Source of the DNA: Blasia pusilla
Taxonomy: Eukaryota; Marchantiophyta; Marchantiopsida; Blasiales
Direction: 5' to 3'
DNA: 64,000 nt
Assembly (NCBI GenBank): GCA_050084515.1
Contig: CM114273.1
Coordinates: 27,962,001 to 28,026,000, forward strand
Below the pieces are notes generated by a model, which was not told the origin of the DNA, ran no database searches, and saw only the letters and a program-made list of their open reading frames with translations. Within the stretch, counting starts at the first letter, position 1; every line of letters starts with the position of its first letter. Below are positions 46,568 through 59,165 of this stretch, piece after piece. Both the position numbers and the translations under genes were made by a program.

Positions 46568-49500
46568 TTACAGTGTCTTTTCCTTCACTGCTGTGTCATC
46601 CATTGGAATTGTCCACTGTTTCCAGTTTGTGTACAAAGCCAAAGGAACAAAGTGTGCGAATGTGTAGGACATTATTAAAGCTTCGAAGAGGTAAGGATAT
46701 CTCTCTGGTGGCTTTGCCACTAAGTACATCAAATGCAAAACTCCTGCTCCTAAAACTGAACAAGCTAAAAACCATTTTAAAACAGGGAATTGCTTGAAAG
46801 GCTGTGGATGAGCACGTTTGCTGTTTGGAGAGGGAGCCGGAAATCTAGGTATTGAAAAGAACATTACCATGAGAGCAAAGTATGGTATAAGCAGCCCGTC
46901 TCGAAGAAGAAGAGGCAGCATGGAGAATGTTGCATAGGGAACAAACCATTGTAGAACTTGAGGTTCCTCAAGAGCCAACAAACTTGCTGGAATTACTGGG
47001 AGTAGGACAGACTTCTCATGCACTGCAACACAATTTCAAGAAGGTAAGACAGTGTGGGAATAAAGTTGTCCAGAGCAATGTGTTCCAGATGGGAACTGCT
47101 GAAGGGGTCCCATGAGGAGCAAAAAGGATCTTTACCTTGATATGAGAAGAAGTAAAAGGCCAAAGCACTGTTAAGCATGGCATAAAGAAATCCTTTTCCA
47201 CTCGGCGCACGTATTTGCTGCACCATTGAAGGTAGAGATGCTGATATGGTTGCTCCCAGAGCAAGCTTTGCAAGAGTAGTTGTAGCAAACAGTTGTTTCC
47301 ATTTGAGAAACATAGATGTTGCGCACCAAAAGTTGGCCACATAATCCTCAAAAATTCCTCGCTGCAAAGGAGCTAAGCGAGACAGAACCTGCAAATTTAT
47401 TATGATGGTCAGAGTTCACAAACTGGTCCATATCTAGAGACTAACCCAATACATCGCCAGTCTACTTCCCCGCTTCTCTTCACCATTGATAGCGCAGCAA
47501 ACTTGACAGTTTTTTCTTCAACTGAAGACTCTTATGGTTCTAGTTATGCTCAACATAAAATCACCTCCAAAGCTGCGTCCATCGACTGTAAATAAGGCCA
47601 CCAGCATATGACAAATGTCATGATCACCATGGAACCAAGCCTGAGGACTCCAACTAGAGGATTTTGCTGTTGAAAGCAACGCCCAAGAAGATGGGCAAAG
47701 AAAGCTGGTGCATAGTATGCACTCATCTGGAAAATAGCAAAGAAAAGGGAGATGAGCAACGCCAATGAGAGTTGTATGTTCTTTGATCCAATTCTTGTTA
47801 CCTGCTGTTTTACGAGCAACTAAGCCTTGAAGTCTACACCCATCAAGACATTCATCATATAAACTGATAAATTAGGTCATGCACTCTGGAAGGTACATAC
47901 TGCCATGCCTTGATACTTCACCTAATACATACTGCATGAGGAAGTCAAACATCTTTTCAAAAGAAGACGTTTCAAGGGGTCCATCCATCCTAAACTTTTT
48001 CTTGAAAGGTTAGAAGAGCAATCAACAGAAATCCCTAAACTTGCACGTGTTGGCTGAGGATTCACTACATACTATCCACAGAAAAAGGTACGAGAATCTG
48101 ACTTCACTTGATTCTCTCAATATGATACTTCCTCTCAATTGTGTTCTTATGTAGATACAAAATAGTAGAATTCAACCTCAACTTTGGAGAATTGAAACCT
48201 GTTTGTGGTTGAGAGAGAGAGAGAAGAGGGCGCATGCAAGAAGGTGCCTTCTTGACACAACTGCTGCAGCTGCTCCAACAGCGAGCCCCAAGCTTATGCA
48301 GTTGTACTGTTAGGCAGAAACACAATCACTTGTGAGACAATGATTCCAAAGCATTTCACATCTGTGGATGGATAATTCTAAGCAACCCTTCTGAGTAGTT
48401 ATTTTCTAGAGCCATTCATAACTAATCACTAGATTCAAAGAAATCTCAATGAGGCTGGACAGTTCCATTTTTGTCTGTGACATCTCTTTGGGGAGACCTA
48501 CCTGCTTACACTGTGAAATGCAGTAACATGATCTACACTGGAGACAACTTAAAAAGCACCACTTCTCTCTGGGCTTCGACGAAACAATCCGTTATCTTTG
48601 CTAAACAAGATGTATGGGATGCAAAAAGTCTAAATTTGCCATAACCCTCCCATAAACTATGTACAATTTCAGGAGATGAACTTGCAAATCGCAATATGCA
48701 AGTAAATAGGACTCAGCTGTTTAGGATTTTGAGATGGAAAAATGTAGAGGATCACCTGAAAGTGACCGTGATCAATCAACATTAGAGCTGGGTGCAGAAG
48801 GACCACAGCGAGAGCCCAAATTTGTCTTTTGTTGCCGTACTGAAAATAGAAAACATTAACGAACCAGAGAGCTGCTGGAAAGAACAAAAGGATATCTGAT
48901 GACAACACTGTCCACCGCATCAGCATCTTGCTGCAACCTCTCATGCATCACCCAATTCCAGTATCCTTATCAGATTCTCTCTCATTTTTTTTGGCTTTTG
49001 TTTACTTCCACGGTTTTCTCAAGTTACAAGTATATGTCATTGCCATGAACTTTAATCCATGAAAAACCCATAAAAATACATGCACTAGACCATAATCTAT
49101 ATCTCTTCAAGCCCAAGGATCACCCAGGTCTACTACACTCAAAAACATCAAGATCATAAGACAATACAGACTTACAGGGTAGTTCAAAAAATATCATGAT
49201 ACACCCTATAATCCTCCATTCACTGTTTTGGAAGGAGCAATGAGCAACCAGAGAGGACAATAGAATTATCAACTATGGATGTGGACAATGAAAACCATTG
49301 AAGGTCTTACCTTTTGGGTGTCTCATAGCCACGAGAACTCTTGAGAGCTACTGCATGAGGATCCACAGCGTGAATCATCAACCCATGTAAGAAACTCTGA
49401 TAAGCAGTAAGAGGTGGGTAATCCAAACCCCAGTAGCCTAGATCATTGTCCGTTGTGTTCCGATACCAATCTTCTACAGGAGTGTGGATTGTGATCTCCA

Positions 49501-50691
49501 TCCAATGTCTTTGAGCTTCATAGTCTCCAAACTTGGGAGGAGTAGTTGCCCCTGTGCTCCATGATGCTCACTAGGTTAGCTCCACACGAAAACCTTCAAA
49601 GAGCTGAGGCCTTGCCCCAGTTCATGTCGACACTCCTCAACAGTCCACTGAACTCTCGATAACTCAAACCTCAGATACTCAGGTTATCCCCCAAGGCATA
49701 CTTCAATTGCTCAGAGTCATAATTAACAATATTTCAAGTAACTGTTAATCTTGATTAGACCCCTGCTCACATCAAAACTTCATATAAACCAGCTAGTAAA
49801 CAACATTTCATCATCCCGCTGGTGGTCACAATACGGACTTTAATATACAGGAGCTGTTTATATGGTGGTGGATAGTTCATGAACATCCAAGAAAAGACAA
49901 TGCATAATTGAACTGGTTTTGATTTTTTTTATTTGCTTTGATTTCCTGGTCCACATGAAGCTGTTGGGGCAGAGACAGCATCATAGAGTATATCCTGTGA
50001 TGCCTTTACAACCATAGACCCAATGTCTGGGTTTCACGGTGCTAGTGACTAACATAGGTTGAGACTGAACTCAGCCCATATTAGTCACCAGCAATGTGTA
50101 ACCTGGATAGGTGCAGATGAGGCAAGAAACTCTTACCTGCCTGCCGTATGGGGATCCCAGAAAGACATTATTCACCAGTGTAGCAGCTTTGGGCAGTGAA
50201 TTTAGGATACTGAATATTTTTAGACGTACTCTGACTGTACACACTAAGTAGTGTCTCTATAGACAACAGACTTCATGCCCTGGTTAGATGGTGTCAGACT
50301 CTGGGGTAGGTGTAGAGGGAGGAAGAAGTGAAGCCAATAATCAATGAGAGGAGGGATTTTCTCATGTAGTGCGAGTGATTACCAAACAGTAATTTTTAGG
50401 ATGTACATTTCATCATTCAGAGAGGCATAAAGAGAGAGTACCTGAATAAGAGTGGAAAGACAACAGAATGCGCAAAAGAAGCGCAAATCCCATGACAAGC
50501 GCGCATGTGCTTCTGTAGTGAGAAGCGTAAGGCCAACTCGAATCCTCTCCAGTAACCAATTGCTCCATCTCTCCAAGCTGGGACTTTTTGAGCTCGTGCG
50601 ATTGGTCATCTGCATCGTCTTGTCGACTATGAACATTATCGGCTCCTTTCGGCGGCCTCCGCAATTCTACCCTCTTTCCCATTGTCCACAC
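46568..50691 (-). CDS. ALG6: Dol-P-Glc:Man9GlcNAc2-PP-Dol alpha-1,3-glucosyltransferase
   Basis: Seven exons from 50691 down: 50691-50442, 49551-49311, 48930-48756, 48306-48199, 47726-47565, 47388-47136 and 47022-46568. All junctions keep frame with GT-AG introns, giving 547 aa (544 if the second Met at 50682 is used). The enzyme adds the first glucose to the lipid-linked oligosaccharide in the ER before N-glycosylation. Diagnostic blocks: GDYEAQRHWMEI (first lumenal loop, with the acidic residue proposed as catalytic base in yeast Alg6), WYRNTTDNDLGYWGLDYPPL, KMLMRWTVLSSD, LIDHGHFQYN, LNHKQMSAYYAPAFF, RLAPLQRGIFEDYVANFWC and the C-terminal FEALIMSYTFAHF. Many hydrophobic helices, as in the ALG6/ALG8 family; DNDLGYWGLDYPP favours ALG6. 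Length is as expected for plants. Nothing appears broken. Confidence 0.95.
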
Positions 50692-50836
50692 TAGACCTTG
50701 TCCGTCCTCCCCAACTCGTGGATCAGGCTGGCCTCATGGGCTACTATATCTATGAAGAAATCACTACCTCATACTTGCAAATCTATCCTTGAAATCATTT
50801 TGTCATCATTGCCTCCAGAATTAGTTGATGACCGAA

Positions 50837-51400
50837 CTATACGCACCCGTTCTCCTTGCTAGTCTCCTTCCTCTTCAGGAACTGGTTGAGAAGCTCCCAC
50901 CTGTTATTTTTACATTGATGAGAGATATAAAACAAAAACTGATCAAAGAAGTGGTCAAAGACAGTTTAAATATGAACTAAATCACAAATAGGAGATAATG
51001 CAAATAAACATAAGAGTGCTCAATTTTTCTTCCAGAACTTCAAATGCTAGTAATTAGTGTCGGAAGATGTTTGTTTAGTTTCAATTCTTTCCAGAGCTGT
51101 CAGATGCCTCTCTCTGCATTTTCTGTGCACTCCGTTGGACGACAACTGAAGGAATTCAGACAACTGCAACGAGGGCCGGCAGCTTTCGGATCAATCGGGG
51201 GCTGACGCGCTTACTGGGGCGCACAGCAATTACCGAGCACTGAAATTGGCGATCTGGAATTAATATGCGAGCAGAAATTCGGAAGATTAGACTCCCAATC
51301 GTATGCGAACGGGAGATTCTTACCCGAGGAAGTTCCAATACTCAGAATGTTCCACTATCTTGTCCCTCAGATCTTCCCTGTAAGCTCTGCGAGAACGCAT
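50837..51400 (-). CDS. small two-exon gene, 46-aa basic peptide, unknown
   Basis: Exon 1, 51400-51324, starts ATG and reads MRSRRAYREDLRDKIVEH then SEYWNFLG. The intron starts GTAAGA and ends AACAG. Exon 2, 50900-50837, reads WELLNQFLKRKETSKENGCV and stops. The split codon GG|G gives Gly. Upstream of the ATG the frame soon reaches a stop, so the ATG is the likely start. The peptide is amphipathic and rich in charged residues, with no signal or membrane segment. It lies on the same strand as ALG6 and its stop is only 145 bases before the ALG6 ATG, so the two could share one transcript. Support for coding is the splice-consistent frame and the kept length of exon 1 in the inverted copy (52544-52620). 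I do not recognise the family. Confidence 0.55.
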
Positions 51401-51720
51401 TCTTACGTTCAGTATGCGGGCAGCACAATAATCGCCTGTGGAACACGCTTTTCCTCGGCAATTTCAAAACGTAAAAGCCATGTGAGGCAGCCACTGCACC
51501 CCCGCCGCTCGCACACCGATCGGCTCACAACATGAAAGAATCAAAGCGCATGGCTGTCTCCAACCTCGGCAAGAGGAGGTCAGATCGCAGCCGCTTCCGT
51601 CTCAATCGATCCGCTCAAGAAACGCTGGTACACAATCACGAAATCACAGGAGAAGTCTTCTTGTTCACCGGATGGACGCGAAGGGCGGATGAGGAGCAGC
51701 AAGAACGACGTACCCTGCGC
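51105..51720 (-). repeat. inverted duplication, arm 1
   Basis: About 600 bp containing the intron start, exon 1 and upstream region of the small peptide gene. It matches the reverse complement of 52240-52835 with mostly transitions. Arm 1 is GC-richer and seems the source copy. Confidence 0.8.
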
Positions 51721-52239
51721 TGGCGCTGCACTACAGACACGTCGCGGCGATGGCTTCCCAAACACAACATTCCTCTAGCGACTGCACAATGCGCTCTCCA
51801 ATTCCCCTGTTGTCTTGTGTCAAAGGCGGCACATGGGATTCCCTACTGTCGCGGTAGAAAACTCATTTACTACTTGATTAGGTTCTTAAATTATTTTAAG
51901 TGTCATTTAAGTGTTACTTTAAACGTCTACTAGCGCAATCTAGTTCACTTTGCTCAAAATGAGGATAGGCGTCTTGTTCATTAATTTAAGTTTAGCTCTT
52001 GTGTTACAAGTGTCATCACAAGAGGAAGCGAAAATGTTTACGTCGGAGGAAGGTGTCCTCAAACCTCATGAAAATCACATGAGACTAAAATCCAAGATAT
52101 ACTAACACGGTTCGGGGAGTTACACGGCGTGGGGAACATAAGAAAATGGCCATGAGAGAGCATGAAAGAAGAAACGCTAACTTGGCGTGGAGAATGTGGA
52201 GAACATAAGAAAATGTAGTGTTAGCGTTTCCTCCCTTCT

Positions 52240-52835
52240 AGGTCTTGTTTCTCCTCCTTCGCCCTTCGCGTCCATCCAGTGAACAAGACTTCTCATGTGA
52301 TTTCCTGATTGTGTGACAACATTTCTTGAGCAAATTGATTGAGACTTAAGCGGCTCCAATTTGACCTCCTCTTGTTGAGGTTGGAGACAGCCATGCGTTT
52401 TGATTCTTTCATGTTGTGAGCCGATCAGTGTGCAAGCCGCGGGGGTGCAGTGAGTGCCTCACATGGATTTTACATTTTGAAATTGCCGAGGAAAAGCGTG
52501 TTGTACAGGCGATTATTGTGTTGCTCACATATTAAACATAAGAATGCGTTCTTGTAGAGCTTATAGGAAAGATCTGAGGGACAAGATGTTGAAACATTAC
52601 GAGTTTTGGAACTTCCTTTGGTAAGAATATCCCGTCCGTATACGATTGGGAGTCTAGTCTTCCGAATTTCTGCTCACATATTAATTCCAGATTTCCAATT
52701 TCAATGCTCGGGAATTGTTGTGCGCCTCAGTAAGTGTGTTAGCCCCCAATTGATCCGAAATCTACTGAGCCTCGTTGTAGTTGTCTGAATTCCTTCAATT
52801 GTGGTCCAACCAAGTACACTAAAAACACCGTGCAA
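52240..52835 (+). repeat. inverted duplication, arm 2
   Basis: Degraded reverse-complement copy of arm 1, separated by about 520 bp. Compared with arm 1 many C and G positions have become T and A. Short copies of GGAAACGCTAAC-type sequence in both orientations occur around it (near 52168, 52218, 52848 and 52945). Confidence 0.78.
52544..52620 (+). pseudogene. duplicated first exon of the small peptide gene
   Basis: ATG-initiated, 77 nt, same length as the source exon and ending before GTAAGA. It reads MRSCRAYRKDLRDK then MLKHYEFWNFL. No second exon follows on this strand, so it is unlikely to make the full peptide. Confidence 0.6.
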
Positions 52836-53567
52836 GCATGCTATGTTAGCGTTTCCTCTCTTGTTATGGTTTCCTAGGAGGAAGTAAACACTAACAAGGC
52901 ATACACGGCATGGAGAATAGAAGAAAATGGGCAATGAGAAGAAACGCTAACATGGAGAACAGAAAAATTACTAATACGAGGAAAATCTAACTAATACTAA
53001 CACATAATGAGTCCAATTGTTTTTATTATGGTTCACATCTCTATTCATATCTAACGGTTGAGAATTCACTTACAAAACAACTTGCCTTCGCACCCGAATA
53101 CGCGACAATAGGAGAGAGAGAGAGAAATGATTAATTAGGCCTAGTTCGTAGTAGCAACCGTAATTAATTTTGAATGAATTTATTAATTCAAAAAATTGTA
53201 TTGGCTGGAAAAGCCAAATGTTAATAAGAAAGGAGTTCGCACTTTCCAATAATAATATAGATTTCAAAAAGAAATCCATTTTATTTTCTTAAGAAATCAA
53301 TTTTCAACATACAACAAAGAAAAGAAATAACTTCCCAATGAGATAAATAGTAAAACAAAAAAAATAAGTCAACACAAACCTTATTAGTAGTTCTGGCCCT
53401 TGCAAGCACTTTTTTTTTTTTCCTCTCCATCTAGCCTATTGACGTATCCTCCACACGTGTTTAATAATTAATTCTTCCCCACTCCCCATTCCAACCCTCC
53501 TTCCCTTTCAAAGGACCGCGCACTGGTTTGAAACAAATTTGACACGAATACTAGTAGCTAGTAAGGT
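52836..53567. other. AT-rich intergenic, no gene seen
   Basis: Contains poly-A and poly-T runs and simple AT-rich sequence up to the start of element 2. Nothing coding was recognised. Confidence 0.45.
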
Positions 53568-54320
53568 GTATCGTGCGCATACATATTGCTATACAACATA
53601 CATCGCTGGTCACATCTACACCACACAACACCGATCCTCCCCACACATAGGTCGATTCACACATGTACAAAAATCAACTCATACATACACATGGAGATCA
53701 CCAAAAAAAAATAAAGAGTAGTAAAAATGGCACACCCGGCCTAAAACTCCACTCCTCAATCTACATCGGCATATCAAGCTTCGTCTACCCTATGCTATCA
53801 AGGAATCCGGACGCTAGCACCCTAGTCCTATCTCACACACATACAAGAGAGGTGCTCCAACGGCCCAACATGAGAAAGATGGCTCAGGAAAGCCATCTTC
53901 CTCTCTTATATAGGGTTGGGAAGAGCCAAAAGGTTCTTCCCCTAAAAATAGCCCTCCCCTTGGTAACCTACGCGCACAGGTTACCAAGGGCGGGTGACTT
54001 GGTCAACAAATCACCCGACTGAAAGACCTCAACATGAAAGTTGTCAAAAACGACGTTCTTGACACAATGGACCTATCCTCAACCTCATCCGACACCATGG
54101 GATAAAGTTACACTCAAGATAGTCCGCTAGCTCCTACGCCCTATCCACGATAGATCTCGGCCTATCGGCTACTCAGATGTGACGACTGTCGTGCGCATAC
54201 ATATCGCTATACAACATATATCCTTGATCACATCTACACCACACAACACCGATCTTCCCCACACACGGGTCGATTCACACATATACGAAAATTAACTCAT
54301 ATATATACATGGAGATCACA
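53568..54320 (-). repeat. element 2 left terminal block A-B-A'
   Basis: A runs from 53568 to ~53692 and B from ~53693 to 54185. Then, after a single base, TGTCGTGCGC restarts at 54187 as A', ending about 54320 at the polypurine tract. A TATA-like TATATAA lies on the minus strand at 53906-53912. Confidence 0.78.
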
Positions 54321-54405
54321 CAACCCCCCCCTCTCTCCTAGTGGCGGTTGGATCCATCCAACTCCAGATAGAAAATATCACATCTCTCTCACATGACCTA
54401 CTATT

Positions 54406-57300
54406 CTATACATATCTCCGACACATCCATCGTCCCGTGGGAACTACATCAAGAGGGGGGGTCAGACATGACATATGGCACCCTCGAGAACAACCATCAC
54501 ATACCAACATGGTGGCTACATCCCTCGCAGATCTGCACAACATACACCTCAAGCCTCCAAATACCACTGCCAAGCTTGGATCCACCGTCCCGTCTACGTT
54601 CGAAAGATGAAATGGTGCACAATTGTGCACATGATCTTTCCAAACCACACCATCCCGTCTCTCCAACATGAGGACTCCAGTCGGTAATACCTCGCGCACA
54701 CGTAGGATCGTGCGCCCTACAATGACATCTAGCATCGTGGGTATCGCCTACTGTAAATACACGTACTCTCCACGATGAAACCTCCTAATCCCTGGACGAT
54801 AACCTCCTCCACAAATGGTCGTGTACCTCAATGTATCTCTATGTTGAGCAATAGCTAAGTTCTCAAAGGCCATAGGCATAACTCTACGAAAAACCTCCGC
54901 CCTCTGAGAACATGGTTGTACCCACACATCTGGATCATCAAGATCTAACACCTCTGCCATGTCACGTCAAATCGCTGCAAGTAAATCTCGCTCTCTCCCA
55001 AAGAGCAAAAAGTACGGTGAAAATGACGCCAAGGATGCCTCCCGACTAAAGCGATAACCCATAGCCAACCATGGCAACTATAGGTCCCACTCCCTCAACT
55101 GTCCCGGCTGCAAGCCATACTTGCGCAATCCTCTCTTCACCGTCTGTACCACTCTCTTTGCCAACCCATCCGCCTCAGGATGATCTCTGGACGTGGTGCG
55201 GTGATCTATCGGCCTTTGATCACACAAGGCCTGAAACTCTCCCCTGAACTCGGTACTGGTCGGGTCAACACCTCCGCCGGTGCACCAAAGTGACTAAGCA
55301 TACGATCTAGAAATGCATAAGTTGTTCCCTCGCTCGCCTTGTCTGGTAGTGCCACCAACTCTATCCACTTGGAGAAATGCTCCACCATGACCAACACGTA
55401 TCTATGATGACGCCCCATCAATGGCAAAGGTCTCGCAAGTCTAAACTCCACCGATAACCTAAACCCATAATCAGCAAAGGATGTAACTTCGGAGTGGGAG
55501 CATTGAAGGATGCTCGCACTCTGTCACATACCATACATCTGGCCACAAACTGTTGTACCCCAGTATGCATGCATGCCGCCACCAATATGAACACAGAGTA
55601 AGTTGTAAGTACGCTTTACTCCAAAATGTCCCAACTCCTCATGGGCATGTCGCACTACACGTGCTCGTTGGGAAGGATGAGGTACCACTCGTATTCTACC
55701 ATCTCCCCATACCTGCAAATTGTGAGTCCCCTCCCACCTGAACCTCTTGGCTCGCTGTAGGATCCAATCCCGCTCCCTAGCACTCACTGTGCTAGGGAGC
55801 GGGATTGGATGATGCCAATGCGCAAGAACTCCACAACCTCCATTTCGTCATGGATATCACGACCACCTATCGCCTCCTCACGGACCTCCGGATCCGAAGA
55901 CTCATCATCCAATCCCACCATTGGAGTCATCACCTGTGGCTGACCTACCATAGTCAACCAACAAAGATAGGCAGATGCATGCCACCCGGGCACCATCTCC
56001 TCATCACTCTCTCCGTGCCATCGAGCTCCTGTGTCGTCTCTCTGACTCGGACATGGGTTATGACTCAACCCGTACGCATCCTAGTTCATCCAACCTGGCG
56101 TATGAACCACCTCAAACTCATATTCCTGTAGTAATAGAGCCCACCTAGCAAGCTTTCCCGTAAGCTTGTCGGACTCCATCAACCACCTCAACGGCTGATG
56201 ATCAGTAATAAGTGTGAAAGGGTTGCCGAATAAATAGCACCTGAAATGTGTCACGGCCTAGAGTGCAACCAAGCACTCTCCCTCGTAGGAGTTGTACTTT
56301 GCCTCTATAATGTTGTTCGATCGGATCGCGTAAGCCACCACGAACTCCCTCTCCTCGTCATCCCTCTGAGTAAGCATTGCTCCTAGACCCAACATGCTCC
56401 AATCCGTATGTAATTGGAATGGGCGACTCCTAACTGGTCTCTATAAAATGGGTGAGGACCTCAACCTATCCTTGAGCTCCTGAAATGCTTGCTCTTGATC
56501 ATCTCCCCACAACCAAACCTGATCAAGTCTCGTCAACAAGGTCAAAGGCTTTGCGATCGCACTAAAACCCTTGACATATCGTCAATACAAGTTTGCCAGT
56601 CCAAGAAATGCTCGGACTCGACTCATATGTGTAAGGTGTGAAATCTGTGCAATAGCCTCTTCCTTCGTCTGTTGAATGTCTAACCCACTCGGGTATATGG
56701 TGTGTCCCAAGTACTCAATCTACTCCTGAAAGAATTTGCACTTGCCTGGATGTAACTTCAGTCCATGTAACTGCAATCTCCGAAACATCTCATCCATGTG
56801 TCCCTCATGCTCCTCAACCGTGGAATTGAAGATAAGAATATCATCTATGTAACATCGTACAAAATCCAAGCGAGCTAGAATCCTATCCATCACTCTCTGA
56901 AACTCTGCATGAGTGTTCTTCAACCCAAATGGTAAGAACTGCCATTGATATAAGCAATCTCTCATGAACCAATCTATCCCCCAGAATGTTGTCTTCTCCT
57001 TCTCCTCCAACCTGATAGGAAGCTGATGATAGCCAGCACGGAGATCTAAAGCACTGAAGATCTTTGCATGCCCTACCGCATCAAAGATCTCCTCAAGAGT
57101 AGGCATGGTGTACCGATCTGACCTCGTGTGTCGGTTGATAGGACGGTAATCTCTTCACATCCGCCTATCCGTCCAATTGCCATACATATCCTTCTTCGCC
57201 GGCATGACTGTGGCAGATGCATACTCCCCATGTGATAACTCCACAAGTCCTGACTCTTGCTCTGAAATCAAGGCTCGCTCCATATCGGAATACCTGTAGG
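54406..57300 (-). pseudogene. element 2 pol: RT, RNase H, integrase with PHD finger
   Basis: Read from about 57300 down. Reverse transcriptase 57300-56720: FSALDLRAGYHQ, FLPFGLKN and YIDDILIF, so the catalytic YIDD is intact. RNase H about 56480-56090, with stops. Integrase H2C2 zinc module 55787-55524 (HAHEELGHFGVKRTY). Integrase core 55451-55206 (FSKWIELVALPDKASEG). C-terminal region 54960-54550 (AIAQHRDTLRY, VWKDHVHNC). PHD finger 54546-54406: CMLC, then CDGC.....H..C, then W-M-C-R-R-Y; the last ligand is Tyr instead of Cys. The protein ends just after the finger. Frames are interrupted by stops and a frameshift. Confidence 0.87.
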
Positions 57301-58330
57301 GTCGACGAAAGATCGGCGTATCACTAGCCAACTCAATCCGTATCCCGGAACCCTTCAGCGTACCCAAGTCTCTCATACTGAAGACAAAACAACTAACATG
57401 CCCTCTCAGAAACCTATGAACTCGCCGTCGCTCTCCTCCTATGAACTTGAGACCTACCATAGGCTCCCAAGTCTCAATCGTGACCTCACTAGAGAGGACG
57501 CAACCTCCGGCTTTGGTTGCTATGTAGCAACCCTAGCCACCTCTGCAACAGCCACTCCACTTTGACCTCCTACACCATGCTCCACATCCAAAAAATGAAC
57601 ATGTGCTACTCTGGCCGCCTTTGCACTCTCCGCTCGAACGACGTCCCAGGAAGTCCATGGGTGCCTATCTCTCCTCGTCTCGCCCCCAGCCAATGCCTGT
57701 ATGAACCCTGTAGGCAATGGTCCAACTCGTGGACATGACGGCATGGATGACACTTGCATCCGTCTCTGCTCAGCCATACCTAGGCTGACTATCCATGTGA
57801 GACGGTTGAGGTCCATCGCCTGCCCCAACACATGTCTCTGAGATGCCTTAGTCATCCCTAGCACCGCCGTAGTACCGGTAGCGAACACCATGGCACGCTC
57901 ACGCTCATCTGTTGTAGGCTCCTCCAATGCTCCGGTCATCTCATCCCAAATCATGCCTAGCCCTCCCTGACAAAAGGCATGGGATGCTGGGAAGCTCACC
58001 AATGTAGGTAAGACTGCCCTCAAGTCCCCTTAGCTCCGCTGGCCTCAACCTTACGTAGGTAAGGCTGCCAATAGGGTTGTAGCTCTCGAGTCGTACCCCA
58101 CAATGGTGAAGAGGTCTCGCCAACATGGGAAGAGACACCCGCCGTGGCCTGTCTCTCCGTGGGACTATCCGCTACTAGGACATCCTCCGCATGTGCGTTC
58201 CCCTCCCAACAACTCTCCTGGCCAGCTAACACTACCTGTGAAAGCTGCAAACGTGGTCATAGACTCGCCTCGTGATCGACCACCTTGTCTCGCAAACTGC
58301 ACGGGTAACTGACTCATCCGCCCGTCACCT
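57301..58330 (-). pseudogene. element 2 spacer between protease and RT
   Basis: A 167-codon minus-strand frame at 57520-58023 (ATDERERAMV-type segment, RHVLGQAMDLNRLTWIVSLG) matches the corresponding part of element 1. It is therefore a genuine conserved polyprotein region. No known domain is recognised. Confidence 0.6.
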
Positions 58331-59165
58331 TACCGCCATCCTGGCTGATAAGCAATAGTCTCCTCCCAGAAGTCAAGGATGAATCCTAGGGGATATAACA
58401 CTGTACTCCCCACCAACACATCGTATGACTCAGCTGATGTCGTAATTGCACGTGTGCGCACCATAGCACTATTCGTCGCATGCTCTGGCTGGACTCTCAC
58501 GACTATCTCATGTCGAGTAATATACTGCGTGGGTGACACGCCCCCAATCGAGGTCTGTATGTGGAAGGGACAAGGCTCAATGTCGGCCTTCCGTAACCCC
58601 AACGCTAAACATGCCGCCTTCCCTAACATCAAGGGCTGCGCTCCCAAATCAAGTAGGACGCGCTATGGGTGGTATACCGTTCATGTGGGACTAACCAAGC
58701 GAAATACTCTAGCTCGGTTATCCATTAACACTACTCCAAGTGTCACCACTGCTTGCTCTATGGCCGGTCGAGCTGGCATATCTACCAGCTTGGCCGCCGC
58801 CGCATGCCATGACTCGTGGGAAACGTCCCGAGCACCGGCTCTGAGGGCAAGTCCACCACCTTGTCAACTACCCCTAAACAAGAAGCAGTCACTTCTCCGC
58901 GCTCACACAACGTGGCGGCCAGCCGGAACACCTCAGCTGGTCCAACTCCCAAAGTCGCCAACTCTATGGCGGAAAATAGTGGAGTCTTACTCACTCTGGT
59001 GGCCACCTCCAACACTATGGTCGACATAGACTCCACTCGAGTCGGCATAGGAGTTGTCACTCCAACTCCTCGTGATGTCGACGTACCTGCCTGAGCTATA
59101 GGCACCGCTGGTCGACGAGGTACCATCGATGGTGTGTGTAGTGCCTCCAACAATATGAATGACTG
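58331..59165 (-). pseudogene. element 2 protease region
   Basis: The aspartic-protease site reads LLDLGAQPLMLG (58639-58650 for the triad), i.e. DLG where DSG/DTG is needed; a single C-to-T change explains it. The downstream frame 58647-58330 continues with TRHEIVVRV and SYDVLVGSTVLYPLGFILD, the typical protease C-terminal part. Confidence 0.75.

Noticed and set aside
53568-54320. Two tandem solo LTRs beside element 2
   Set aside because: The same A-B-A' order next to the internal region occurs in element 1 and in the old fragment at 5552, and the target duplication encloses the whole 9 kb, so it is better read as element structure.
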